Positions 11,037-22,276 of a stretch of 64,000 bases of DNA are shown here, one piece after another. Positions within the stretch are counted from its first letter, which is position 1; each line of letters begins with the position of its first letter. The stretch lies in contig NDFF03000013.1 of the NCBI GenBank assembly GCA_002150815.3, positions 496,001 through 560,000 on the forward strand. Reading direction: 5' to 3'. Made by a program: the position numbers and the translations under genes. Under the pieces are notes generated by a model. It ran no database searches. It was not told where the DNA came from and saw only the letters and a list, made by a program, of their open reading frames with translations. Source of the stretch: Grammothele lineata (lineage: Eukaryota > Basidiomycota > Agaricomycetes > Polyporales > Polyporaceae).

Positions 11037-12773
11037 CTACATTTGCAAGAACGAGTCTGCAGGGAGGCTATGTGGTTGCGCGGCTGCTATGGATGCAGAC
11101 GACGCTCCAAGCCCGGTACTGAAATGCCTGACACTTCTCGACTTCCCCGACATGCCCCGTTGGCTAGGTGCAGAGAAGGTATTTGCCCTCGCGCTGATAA
11201 TCCCCCCACCACCCACCGAGGCGGGTGCTGCGTCCGACACGAACAGTACGGGGTCCTGGAGAGGCACCGACGTCTTACGGCGGAAGAACGACGGGAGCTT
11301 GCGCGACTTGGGAGAGTCCGGCGTCTTAGATGGCGTGCGTGGGGTCCGTCTGGGGGGCGTCGGGAGCGATGACACGAAAGGAGCACGAGGTGTGTGGGTT
11401 GGGGACGTCCGGGGTGTTGTCGGGGCGGCATTGTGCAGATTCAACGCCGAGTTTGTCAAAGGTGGACGAAGGATACGGCTTGAGGGAGCTGATGATCCCA
11501 AGCCAAGAGTCTTTGATAGCTTGGGATGTTGCGCGATATTGTCAAGAGCACGTTTCGGTCCTTGGCTGAAAAGGCTCCTACTGGAAGAAGACCTCACAGA
11601 AGGTAGTGACGTGGTAGATACCTCGTCGGCTGATCTTGAGTCTTGTACTGACACTTGGGATGACAATCGGGTGGTAGGTGCCATTGGCCGTACGGTACGC
11701 TCACGTTCTCGAGACCCTTCTGAGCTGATAGCTGAGGCAGCCGGGGAGTACAAGATGCTAGAACTACGAGTATCGACCGCTGGCGGAGCAAAGAACAGAG
11801 TTTCCACCACATCGAGTGCCAGTGTTGGCGGGCGTGGAGGGGGCATATTCCGTATTTGAAGAGCAAGTTCTTCCATCTCGTCCAGGTGTGCCAACATGTC
11901 AAATGGCAAACTTTCTTCGACCTCATCAGAATCGTCCAGTAAGCGCTCAGACGTAGAACGCTGGACCGTATGGCTCCGAAGATGTTGTGGCGAGGCTTCC
12001 GGAGAGGTTGATGTAAAGCTCTCGCCATCGCTCCGGGGAACGGCACTTTCCATGAGTGACTGATACCAGCCAGGCGAAGCATCCTCGAGTGCTTTGATGA
12101 GCGCGGAGAGTGAGCTACTACGAGATCGAGCCAGAGGAAGGTCCAAAGCGATCTGCCTGACAGTGACGCGACGATTAGACAGCGTAGATCGTGTAGAATC
12201 CAGGGACGGCCTAGTTTGGGATGTCTTAGACTGTGACGGGCAAGTAGTTCCGGTTCGAACATCGCGGAGTGAAGTAGTGTGTGGATAAACGTCATCGAGG
12301 TTCTTGAGGTCAATGAAGGAAGGAGCGTCGTCGAGTAAAGAGTGATCAGGAGATAAAGAGTGTGCGTTGGAAAAGAACGTGGAGGACGCCCGCGAGAGCG
12401 GGCGAGGGGTGGACTTGACATATAGCATGCTCGAAGGAAGCGTACCATGCGACGACGAAAGGTGCGAATCCAGCGGTGGCGTTCGCGGGCCTCCTGAGGA
12501 ATTGATAGAATCGGCATCGGAGTGTCGTGGAGGGGTTATCCCCAGATCATAGATAAGACCGTAGGATGAAGACAAATCGCCGTCCGAGAGACCAGGCGAG
12601 GTGTCACTCTCGAAACTGAACCTGGTGATACGGGGAGGGGTCGAGGCCTCTAAGCTGCCGTCGGGTGAGTCCACCCGTGGGTCGGTGAACGTGGCACTAT
12701 TGCGACTTCCCGAGGGCGTCATGATAGGATTGGCTTCCGTTCCGGCAGATCTTAGAAAATGAGAGACCGACAT
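11037..12773 (-). CDS. Long disordered Ser/Thr/Pro-rich protein
   Basis: Single-exon frame of 578 residues starting at ATG 12773 (MSVSHFLRSAG), ending FLQM. I do not recognise it. Composition is dominated by Ser, Thr and Pro, with many SP/TP sites (possible proline-directed phosphorylation), e.g. TPPRITRFSFESD, TPRTSPTHTPR and SLPTPPRRTPRTPSKTP. A leucine/acidic segment around residues 285-315 (DDSDEVEESLPFDMLAHLDE) and a basic stretch (KSRKLPSFFRRKT) near the C-terminus may be interaction motifs. No transmembrane or globular domain is seen. The absence of introns contrasts with its neighbours. An upstream exon cannot be excluded, because the frame stays open 15 bases 5' of the ATG. Confidence 0.7.
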   Translation of the reverse strand: MSVSHFLRSAGTEANPIMTPSGSRNSATFTDPRVDSPDGSLEASTPPRITRFSFESDTSPGLSDGDLSSSYGLIYDLGITPPRHSDADSINSSGGPRTPPLDSHLSSSHGTLPSSMLYVKSTPRPLSRASSTFFSNAHSLSPDHSLLDDAPSFIDLKNLDDVYPHTTSLRDVRTGTTCPSQSKTSQTRPSLDSTRSTLSNRRVTVRQIALDLPLARSRSSSLSALIKALEDASPGWYQSLMESAVPRSDGESFTSTSPEASPQHLRSHTVQRSTSERLLDDSDEVEESLPFDMLAHLDEMEELALQIRNMPPPRPPTLALDVVETLFFAPPAVDTRSSSILYSPAASAISSEGSRERERTVRPMAPTTRLSSQVSVQDSRSADEVSTTSLPSVRSSSSRSLFSQGPKRALDNIAQHPKLSKTLGLGSSAPSSRILRPPLTNSALNLHNAAPTTPRTSPTHTPRAPFVSSLPTPPRRTPRTPSKTPDSPKSRKLPSFFRRKTSVPLQDPVLFVSDAAPASVGGGGIISARANTFSAPSQRGMSGKSRSVRHFSTGLGASSASIAAAQPHSLPADSFLQM

Positions 12774-13368
12774 AGCCCCATTACTCAAAATAAGCGAAGA
12801 GTCCTCTTACATACACGATGCAGGAACGTACCACACAAGCCACCCTCCCGACAAGATACCTGTCCGAAGGCTACAGCTATAGCCTGGATTGCGGCGCCGA
12901 ATGTTGACCCACTCGGCGGCATCCACAACGCTGCACAGCGATGGATTAGCTGAAGAACGCTGCGTAGGCGTTGTAGAATGCCAAAGAGGCTATCCGCGTC
13001 GTGGTGGCGAGTCAGAAGAAAGGGGGTTGTAGCTGACAAGCGCCCGTTGCTTCCCTCTAATGACATTGAAGCCTGCAACTTCATGTGTTCGGTAACTTGC
13101 CGTTGGAACACCAAGACCTGCACAATCGCTCGCGACTATTCGATCACGGCGGCTCAAAGTTTGACAGTTACCGCAACCACACCTCGGTACTCCATCGGAC
13201 CAGAGTCAGTCGAAACTAGCGGTCAACGAAACAGGATAGCCTAGCACCGCGTCGCATTCGGTATGGTACATATGTTACATCCAAGGTCGGTCATGTGCGC
13301 CCAGGGGTGTGTATAAGGCCAGAGTTCCCCTGGGATGACCAACGCAATCACTTCTGCTTCCCACAAGC
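12774..13368. other. Intergenic
   Basis: Region between the start of the serine-rich gene and the 3' end of the aldo/keto reductase gene. I see no exon, repeat or RNA gene here. Confidence 0.5.
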
Positions 13369-14618
13369 TCAGATAAGGTCGATCCCAAGAAACCCACAGA
13401 CCCCCAGACCGACTGCAGCGGCGAGTGCCACTACGGCCGCCCGGCGTACGAACGTCTTTGCTGTCTGTTGGTGCGTGCCCTTCGCACCAGCGTCGTCGAT
13501 GGCGGCGACGTCATCATCGGTCAGTGCTGCAATCATAGGCTCAGCATTGCTTAGACTCTGATGATTGTCGGTATGACGGATACTCACGGAGTTCGCCGGC
13601 GCTGAGATAACCCTCAAGACGTTCTTTCTTCGTGCTAGAAGTGACGACGACAACACCCTTTGATTTTGCCCATGCGAGCAGGACTTGTTCCGGTTTTGCG
13701 TTCAGGCGTGAAGCGATGTCGTTGACGGGCTTGTCGACGGGTCCTCCAGGCATGTGCGTCAAGGGGATTAGCGTGCTGTAGCCCTCGCTGACGATTCCAT
13801 GCTTGTTTCCGAAGTCTATAATCGGTTGTTGCTTCTCAATGACGTATGGGTGGACCAAGATCTGAGGGTGTTTCATGAACGACCATCATGATCCAGAGCG
13901 TGGTGAACGAAGTTATTACCTGATTCGCCGCAGGCAACACTTTGGCCGAGTTGATGAGCGTTTGGAGCTCCGGCACTCCGAAGTTGCTAACACCAATACT
14001 CCTATGAACGGGAGTGAGTTCGAATATCTGTCTAAACTGATGCGTTGGCCGCACTTGACAAGACCAGCCTCCTTCAGCTTCTCCATCTTCGCCCACGCGG
14101 TTGGGATGTCCGGCTGGGCAAGACGAGGGTGATGAATGAGGTACAAATCCACATAGTTGACTCCCAGCTACAGAAAGCCTCGCGTTAAAGGGACAATGAC
14201 CACTGAGGGGTGCGAGAACATACATTCTTCAGGCTGTTCTGGATAGACGTTTCGATGTCTAGCCCGTTCAAACCAGAGTATTTTGTCGTGATGTAGATGT
14301 CCTCGCGCGCAAGCCCGCTCTCACGGATAGCCTTGCCTGCCTCTTCTTCATTCCTGTACGCCTGTGCCGTGTCTGTACGATATATTTGACCGCGACCCCT
14401 GAAATAAGAGACGACAAGGCTCACCAACATGCGAGAACCCGACGTTGATGGCCTGGTCGACCCAAGAAGTCGTCTGCTCGCCATTTCCCAGCGTCCATGT
14501 CCCGTACGCAATGCTAGGGATAGTCGTCCCTGAAAACGACCAAGTCAACACTGGTGCGACTCTCCGATATGTTAGAGTGTTGCTAGCCGTCGTTCAGCTT
14601 GATGAGATCCCAAGGCAT
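13369..14618 (-). CDS. Aldo/keto reductase with C-terminal membrane tail
   Basis: NADPH-dependent aldo/keto reductase. The catalytic tetrad is visible: Asp and Tyr in [13 protein letters not shown], Lys in ITTKYSG, His in DLYLIHHPR. Other family blocks are [26 protein letters not shown] and the cofactor-binding [14 protein letters not shown]. First exon 14588-14618 encodes [10 protein letters not shown] plus one base. It is followed by an apparent GC-AG intron (14530-14587) and then [16 protein letters not shown], so the usual N-terminus LxxGxxIPxxxxGT is reconstituted. The C-terminus is unusual: after [13 protein letters not shown] there is a linker and a hydrophobic segment ([19 protein letters not shown]) ending IDLI, which would tail-anchor the enzyme in a membrane. 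Substrate is unknown. Confidence 0.9.
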
Positions 14619-15221
14619 GATATTAGAATCAGAGTAATTAGGTCAAGCGGCAGTCTCCTGTGATCGCGGCGGGCAGTGGGAAAGGGTGAGACACTGCGAG
14701 ACGGCGGAGTAAATGGGTGGGCAACGATGGTGCTATATATTTGGCAACGGCACTCCCCTATGCCGCGGTGGGAGCGAGGTGGGAGATTGCGCAAACGACC
14801 ACGCGTGCATCGAATCATACCGTCACCGTGGGCCAGGGGCGGGTGACAGACACGATCAGGTGACCGTATCGTGGCTCATGTTGACTCCCCTGGCCAGTGG
14901 CAAGGGCGACCCCACCAGCGCGTCCACACACAGGAAGGGCTCAATTAGACACCACCATCGATTCATGAAGCTAACAGTAAACTTCCGCGCCGAACATAGC
15001 AGCCGAGGCAGGGGACCCAGGGCCGCAGGAAATAGGGAATCTCTAAGGTATCGTGACTGGTCGTTACTGAAAAAGAGAAAGATTCAATCAAACGAGGGTG
15101 CATATATCCGGAGAATATGTTAGTTGGAAATCCTCAGACCGAAAGCGATGGGCGATATGCAAAAAGAGCTACTACGCGGGGGATCCAAACTTGGGGATGG
15201 ATACTAGATCTCCGAGTCCAT
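14619..15221. other. Intergenic
   Basis: Promoter of the aldo/keto reductase gene and 3' flank of the F-box/WD40 gene. A TATA-like run (gctatatatt) lies at about 14731-14740 on the + strand, and reads as a TATA motif on the minus strand about 115 bases upstream of the reductase ATG. Otherwise nothing is supported. Confidence 0.45.
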
Positions 15222-18200
15222 TTAATAGTCGTCGATACCGTTGGGCATCTCCTCTTCAGTGAGCGATTGCCAGTCGCCGTCCGGCATCACGTTCTTCTGC
15301 TTCTGGTAGTCATAGCCAACGAAGCTCATCACGCTGAAACAGGCGGTCAGATAAAAGCCCTTGCACAACAAGGGGCGACTACGTACTAGATCGTGCCATC
15401 AGCACATCCCACAACGACTTCCTCGTGGCTCAGCTGCATCGACATCGGGTTCTTCTCCGGGGTCGCTAGACCCTGGAACTTGTTCGGCAGCTGGCCGAGT
15501 AGTCCCTTGACGCCTGCTGCTGCGACGCTGTCGGTACTTGCAAGGGCGCTCCACGCGCCAGTAACGGGGAGGATGTCTGTGTCGAAATCGACCCCGGGCG
15601 AGGGCGTGCGCGGTCCATCCGATTTCTGTCCATCGCTGCTGCTGCTGTTATCGCCGTCATCATCCTCCTTTGCGGCCTCTTCCTTGTCGCGGTGCTGAGA
15701 CATGTAGAGCTGGAACATGGATCAGCGGGTCGCCTGCCCGTACGAACAAACGAGCTCACCGTCCGAGTGGCGCCAGCACGCGTGCTGAACCGCGTTGCGG
15801 TGACGACACGCCTCTTCCTCGGGTCCACAGCGCCAACAGCCACGTCGGGCGTGTCGACGACGGCGACGAGCTTCGGCGGGGCCGTGAGGACTGCCGCGCG
15901 CCCGAACCGGACCGCGAACGGCGACTGACCCGCCATCGACGCCGAGAGCGGCGTCCCAACGCGAGGGGAGCCCATCATCGACACGGGCGTCATAGGCCCG
16001 CTAGAAATGTTGAGCGACAGCCGCGACTTGGGGCCTGCACTGCCGGGGATACCGGTCGGGCTCTTGGACGTCGACGCGATAAGGGAGCTACGCCGCTGAG
16101 GAGTAGAGAGAGACGAGGTAGAGCGCGAGAGGGAGGAGATGGTGCGCATGCGCGGGCCGGAGAGACTAGGGCTCAGCGCACCGCCTGGAGTGAGCGGCGT
16201 CGTTGGGCGGGTCGAGTCCTGGCTGGCGGCGGTAGCGGGGGCCGCAGGGTCCTCTTCTTCCGTCCATTGAAGGTGCAAGATGACAGACTTGGTGGCACAC
16301 GTCATCTGAGTGCCTTTGGCGGCGAACCATCTGGGAAGTCGAATGAGCGGTACGTCAAAGGTAATTCGATGAAACAATGCGTACTGAAGCATATTGTCCG
16401 GTGCACGTCCGACCTGCATCAACTTCGAGTTGAGCACCGGGTCTCCGAAGCCGAGCTCGCTTAGCTTGAACTGTGACACCATTTCCCTCCGCTCTGAACG
16501 CATACATTGAGCAGACGGCTGCTGACAGCGCAGATTCTCACTCACTGATGGAGAATACACGCACGATCCCGTCAATAGTGACGCTAACGACGCGTTCGCC
16601 CTCATCTTCGCCGCGGGAGTTGGCGGATCCGATGATCTGAACACCAATGTTGACCGTCGTCTGTTGACCGAAGCGGACGATCTTGGTACCCGCGCGCCAA
16701 TCCCAGCACACGAGGGCCTTGTCGGCGCCGGCAGACACCAAGTTCTTAGACGAGAGAGCGACAGCGCGGATACCATTGAGATGTCCAGCGAGTTGTTGCA
16801 GCGGCGTAAAGGTGAGCGAGGAGAAAAGGTGTACACGCCTGTTTCCTAGTCAATATTTACCGGTATGAATGGAAGCTAGTCACATACCCGACGTCGTGGA
16901 AGCCAACAACGAAGACCTCTGCAGGCGCAGGGTCAGCTGACGAGACGAAGATGACACTTTCAGGGATACATACCTTCTTCTGCGAGGAAGTCAACGCAGC
17001 TGACAGGTTTCTTGACTTGCAGGCATTTCTTGAGTTCGCCGGTTTCGATATCCCAGAACCGGATGGTCTCGTCATACGAACCGCTGATAAGCCGCTTGCC
17101 TGTTTGACATGCATCAGACAAGCACGGCGGTTAGGATGATACAACCTTACCGCGCAAGAGCAGGGTGGTACAGTAATTCGTGTGGCCGTTGAGGAAACGG
17201 ACACTCTGAGCAAGACCATTGCGGAAGTTGGATTCCCGATGGTGAAGCGATCGGTACAATGGCTCCCTGTCCAAGTCAAGCAATATCAGAAACCAGTATA
17301 ACCGCAGTAGAGAGCAGCCCGCACCATCCTTCAGGCTTCGCCGGAGGCTTGAGAGGCATGGGGTCCATCGCAGTGATGCGCAGACAGTGGTACCTCCACA
17401 GTACGGGTAGATGCACGACTTCCTGCCACTTCCTAGACACGGTCTCGATACCGAGGAGCTCTCGAACAGTAAGGTACTTGAAGACCTTGAGGGCAAGGTC
17501 TGGTGCGAGGTTTCCAACGATGTCGAAGGTCGACTTCGCGTACTTTTCGAGCAGAAGGATCTGCAGACGGATGTCTCCTGGCATGCATGAGTCAAGGATA
17601 ATCGCAATTCTGCATACTGAGGTGAACATTAACTCCGGCATCCGTCATAAAAGGAACTCACAGTCTCATTCGGTCATCCCTGCTCAGCCCCCGGACGACC
17701 CGTCGCACCTCCAGCTCGTTGAAGCCTCCACCTCCATCCCCTCTAAGCACGGTGGCAAGGTCTACCTCGCCGCCAATCCCATCGTCCTCGCCGCCTCGAT
17801 ACCCACTCCAATAACCCTTCGGTTTCTTGCCTCCGCACGTGCAGTAATTGTCATCGTCGGGATCCATCATTGTGCCTCCTCCCAGCTGCTGCAAGCGCTC
17901 CTTCTCACGCAACATGCGGACTTCGGCTTGCAGAGCATGCAGCTGTGCAGCTGAGGACGCCTGGGCGCGCTCCAGAAGCCTTTTGTAGTGTAGAAGCTTG
18001 CGCATGTGGAGCCCATGCACGCCTTCCAACGCACTTTGCATCTACGTCCGCACCATGTGAGCTTCGCGAACGCGGGGATGAAGAACACGCGACGCACATC
18101 CTCGTCGACCTCGCCATCGTTGACGTCCGTGACCATCTCGAGCGTCATGTCGTCCCCGTCCCAGAACGGCTCGTCTTCCGAGGTGAGCATGATCGAGGGC

Positions 18201-19198
18201 GAGCCCGCGACACTCCCGGAGGCCTGCCGCTTGCGCATGTTGCTGGGGCTGCCGTCGTTCTTGACGGTCCGCCCGGCGGTGCTCATCTTGCTACTCATCT
18301 TACTCGGGGTGGCCTTCGGTGAGGGCTTCGCGCTTCCCGGAGTTCTCTGAGGCTTGGAAGGGGTCGTCTTCGGTGTGGCCATGACGGGCTTCGGTTCCTC
18401 GGGGTGAGAGAGCGGGCTCTTGATGGGCGTCGCGCCGGGAGACTTGGCGGGCGACTTAGAGGCGGGGCCCGCGAAGGGGGTGGACATGGTTCGCGTGCGA
18501 GGCGTCGAGGGTACCATTTTGTTGTCCACGCGGGTGTCCGAGCCGGCTGTGACGAGCGAGACGGCAGAGGAGCGCACGCTTCGACGTGATGCGGCGACAG
18601 AGGGTGCCGCGGCCGAAGTGGGGCCTTTTCGGGGCATGGGCACGCTGTTCTGGCGCGACGTTGGCGGGGTCGTAGTCGACTTGCTGAGGGACGAGGAGAT
18701 GCTCGGGGTCGACATGCTCGGATCGAAGAAGGCAGAGGGCGGCGTCGCGCTGGACAACCGACGCGTCGGGGGCTTTGCTACGCTGAGGCTCCTCACCTGG
18801 CGGGGCTTGGCGACTTGGGTCTGCGGGACGGGCGTGGCATTGGGCGAGCGTGGCGCGGAGCCATTCTTGGGAGACCCATTTGCACTGCGTCCCCCGGGGA
18901 CGATGGTCGTGACACCGCTGACGTTGCTGGAGAGGGAAGCGGAGGAGTAGGAGCGCGGTTTGACAATACCTGTCGACGACGAGCCGGCCGCCGTCGAGCG
19001 CGTTGTTGTACGCGTGTAACGAGTCGGGGTTTCAGACGGAGCGGCGCTGCGAGGCGGAGGCATTGGAGAAGGCGACGAGCAGGGGGTGCTCGTCGTCGTA
19101 GGCAGCAACGAGCAGAACGTGTCTTCGCTGAATTGAGCGTGTTCCTTTCGGCTATCGCGCGCGTCTGGCGCTGTGAGCAACACAAGTGGTGCCGACAT
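15222..19198 (-). CDS. F-box/WD40 protein with disordered N-terminus
   Basis: Predicted substrate receptor of an SCF ubiquitin ligase. Exon 1 (18098-19198) encodes 367 residues, mostly Ser/Thr/Pro/Lys with many SP/TP sites, ending in an acidic run. Exon 2 (17662-18041) carries a coiled coil ([13 protein letters not shown] ... [10 protein letters not shown]). A 52-base intron then leads in frame to the F-box at about residues 525-570 ([17 protein letters not shown] ... SRKWQEVVH). WD40-like repeats follow: [46 protein letters not shown] and [14 protein letters not shown] Ser-rich insertion (about 15,900-16,200) breaks the propeller. The end is [13 protein letters not shown] ... NGIDDY. Splicing keeps the N-terminal and F-box parts in one frame, and only 17 bases separate them, so one gene is favoured over two. 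Closest relatives may be Pof10-type proteins, but this is a guess. Confidence 0.82.
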
Positions 19199-21325
19199 GT
19201 AGCTTCCATCTCTAATCGTATGATACTAGTCTTTTCTAGACAACGCTAGCCATACGTGTACCAGACTGTAAGAGACTAGGGGTGCTGCTGGACGCACACC
19301 TAGGCTCAAGAGCTCACGATCACGGACGCGTCTTGCGATACTCAGTACTCAGTCTTCAGATCTCAGATCTTATTCCGATTCTTTTAGAGAATCGGTGTTC
19401 AATACCGGGAGGATTTCCATTTCACGTGACTTTCGTTGGCAGGCGCTTAAATTGAGGGCCATTCCCAGTGAATCCCAACGCGTCGTTGCACGTGACTTAC
19501 GTTGGCAGGCGTTTCAAGAAAACGGTCTGGCTTGCTCGAGCTCCTGGACCGCGTCCGCCACCTTCCAATCTCCTGACAAGGGAAGGTGAAAGAACATCTC
19601 ACACACGAGCACGATGGCGTCTGACTTGTGTCCTTTGTGGCATCTGCAATTTCTATCCTTTTGCGTGCGCTTGAGGGATCGCACGACTCCACATACAGTC
19701 ATCAACCGGTCCTTGAAACGCCACTAGTCCTTGAAACACTTTCGCGCTGTACGTCGAGTTCCTCACCGATTTCCTTCATTCTGGGCGCGTTTTAAACGTA
19801 CAATTTAGCCTCTTCCATCCTGTCACCATAGCTTTGACTACATTCCTATTGTCGAGCAGAAAAAGTCGTAGAATAGCTCAAAAATGTTGTTTCACAGCCT
19901 GTTTCAAATTTTGTAGCTTGTATAACACTTACATTTCTTCAATGATACACCGAGTGAAGTACTGAGCATAATGAGTTGGGTCAAACAGTACATTTGCAGC
20001 AAATATCGTGGAAAACGAGCACCGAATGGGTGCGCTACAAGAGAAAGAAGTCGGGATCACCGATGCGGGGCTCAAGAGGCGCCTTAGATGCCTTAGACGC
20101 CCATCCCGCCGCTCCCGCGCTCGGGGAGCAGCGCGGGCGGGCTCCAGGGATACCTTGCCCCGCACACCGACGGTGAATGTATGAACATACTTGCCGCAAC
20201 TATGAGGAGTTCTACTTCCGGTAAATCGGCAAGTTTCAGCTATATCACACTTTTATCATAGCACAGCCAGATGTTGCGTACTCTCGGAACTCAACGCAGG
20301 CAGATCTTGGCTCACACACCAATAGAAATGAGCTGTAATTTCATACCTACATAGTAGGATTCATGGACCATGTGTTCCCACTCAGCCCTACAAACGAAGG
20401 GAGCACGGAGAGTGACTCTGGCAACGAACGCTGATTGTGATTAGATAAGCGCCGACGTGTTTCATGGACTCGTTTTAGGTCCCACGGCGCTCAGACGAAT
20501 GTTTTGTGAATATATCATACAGTTCTCGCACTCCTCCCACAAAAATCAACACACGTTCTCTCAAGATACTCACAGAACAACGTGCAAAGTTTCGAAGAGA
20601 TGCAAAGCATACTGCGTACACAAATCTCAAAGCAAAATTTCAGCGTTTCAACGAGCGGTTGATGACTGTACTACGGCAGAGGACGACTGCCAGATACTGG
20701 CAACTCAAAATGTGCTCATGTAATCTACTTGCACAATCCCAACGCTAGCCGCAATGCCGCATTGAGACCGTATCCGTGGCAGGAAAGAATCGGAACCCAG
20801 GGCGCCTCGGCGCCGCTCAAAAGACAAGTGCACTGCAGTACGCGCTCATTGGCACGTGCGCGCGTTGACTGCAAAGTCCCTCCAGAGCTCCACTTTGATC
20901 CACAGGCACAGCGAGTAATTCACGACATCTGAGAGGCTGGCCAACTTCCCGACGTTTCAGTCGGAAGGCAGTCCCTCGTGAGATCTCCATCGTATCTTCA
21001 TCCGTACTCGCATCTAGAGGTCATGGCGCTCAACAATTGTCAAACCTTCAGCAGCTTACAGCGATCCCACTGGTCGACGTCACCTCCTCGAACTCGGAGT
21101 CAGTCTCGACGTCATCTCGACGCACTCGACTGGACCTCCTCGAGTCCGGATGCGATCGCTCGTGGCGCTTCATAACCCCGCTCTGCAGAGGCCCAGGGGT
21201 ACATCGCATCTTGCCTCCGGAGCATGCTTGCGACTCGTAGTACTGCAGCCCGCCACACCCGTCGCGCTCTTCTCCCTACATATTGCGGCTTCACACAAAC
21301 CTTCTATCCCGTGTCGAGCCAAACC
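19199..21325. other. Intergenic region, 2.1 kb
   Basis: Between the divergently oriented F-box/WD40 and hemerythrin-like genes. No supported coding sequence; open frames are short and lack splice logic. It contains a pair of CACGTG-bearing direct repeats (19423-19514) and several AT-rich stretches, consistent with two promoters. Confidence 0.5.
19423..19514. repeat. Two 26-base direct repeats containing CACGTG
   Basis: A unit beginning CACGTGACTT and ending GTTGGCAGGCG at 19423-19448 recurs at 19489-19514 with three mismatches, 66 bases apart. Each copy starts with a palindromic E-box (CACGTG), the core site of bHLH factors of the Cbf1 type. They lie about 225-315 bases upstream of the F-box/WD40 start codon, so a regulatory role is possible but unproven. 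Confidence 0.5.
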
Positions 21326-22146
21326 ATGTCGACACTCTTCCAGGCAATCAAGGGGGACCATGAAGAGGTATGGTACAAGATTTACGCGCAAAAAGCGAAT
21401 AGAATCCTGACTGTATGCACGTCACGTTAGATGTATGAGTACCATGATCAATACAAACGAGCTCACGAACGTGGAGACGTCGATGCACAGGCACGATGGG
21501 CTCGCCAGCTCACCTGGGAAATTGCAAGACACGCGGTTGGAGAGGAGATCGTGGTCTACCCCTTGATGGAGAAGCACCTCGGAGAGCGGGGCTTGCAGCT
21601 CGCTAACCATGACCGCGAGGACCATATGGTACGCACTTGATTGGATGCACCGCCAAATCGAGTTTCACTCGTGTTGACATGCTGCTTCCAAGCTGGTGAA
21701 GAAGCAGCTATATAATCTTGAGTCCCTGCAGCCAGGCAGTGTGGAGTACCACGAGCTCATCACCGCCATGATGGCATCTCTCCACAACCACAATGATGAA
21801 GAAGAAATCAAAGACCTCCCTCTACTCGAGCCTGTGATCGGAGAAGAGGGCAGTCGTCAGGCGGCGTTGAGTTTCAAGAAGACGAAGAAACTAGTACCTA
21901 CCAGGTATATGCCTTCTCGTTCTCAATCGTGTAGTACTCACGCGAGTGATAATTAGGGCCCACCCGTCCGCTCCCAACAGGCCACCGGCCGAGACCCTTG
22001 TGGGGTTGCTCGCAGGACCCATCGACAAGGTTAAGGATTGGTTTGCATCATTCCCAACGGAAGAGGAAAAGGCGGAGGCTGAGGAGGAGTTGAAGCACCG
22101 CGATCATGACGCCGCTGCTGGTAAGGCTGCAACGACGGGTGTTTGA
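21326..22146 (+). CDS. Hemerythrin-like HHE cation-binding protein
   Basis: Four exons (21326-21367, 21431-21628, 21693-21904, 21957-22146) total 642 bases and encode 213 residues. The protein shows the His/Glu pattern of hemerythrin HHE domains: KGDHEEMYEYHDQYKRAH at the N-terminus, WEIARHAVGEEIVVYP, ANHDREDH, and MASLHNHNDEEEIKDLP, with spacing that fits a four-helix bundle binding a di-iron centre. The family is linked to oxygen, NO or iron sensing and binding, but the ligand here is unknown. The C-terminal 60 residues are Pro-, Glu- and Ala-rich (RPPAETLVGLLAGPIDKVKD, then an acidic/Lys tail). No signal peptide is seen, so a cytosolic location is likely. Confidence 0.9.
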
Positions 22147-22276
22147 ACAACGGCGGGTACGCCTGTGTAACATACGTGAACCCATCGGATAGGAGAATGT
22201 ACTTATCAACAATGAATGACCGCCGGATTCTCATGGTTGCTCGGCACTATTGCAATAGGAAGGTGCGAGGGATTGT

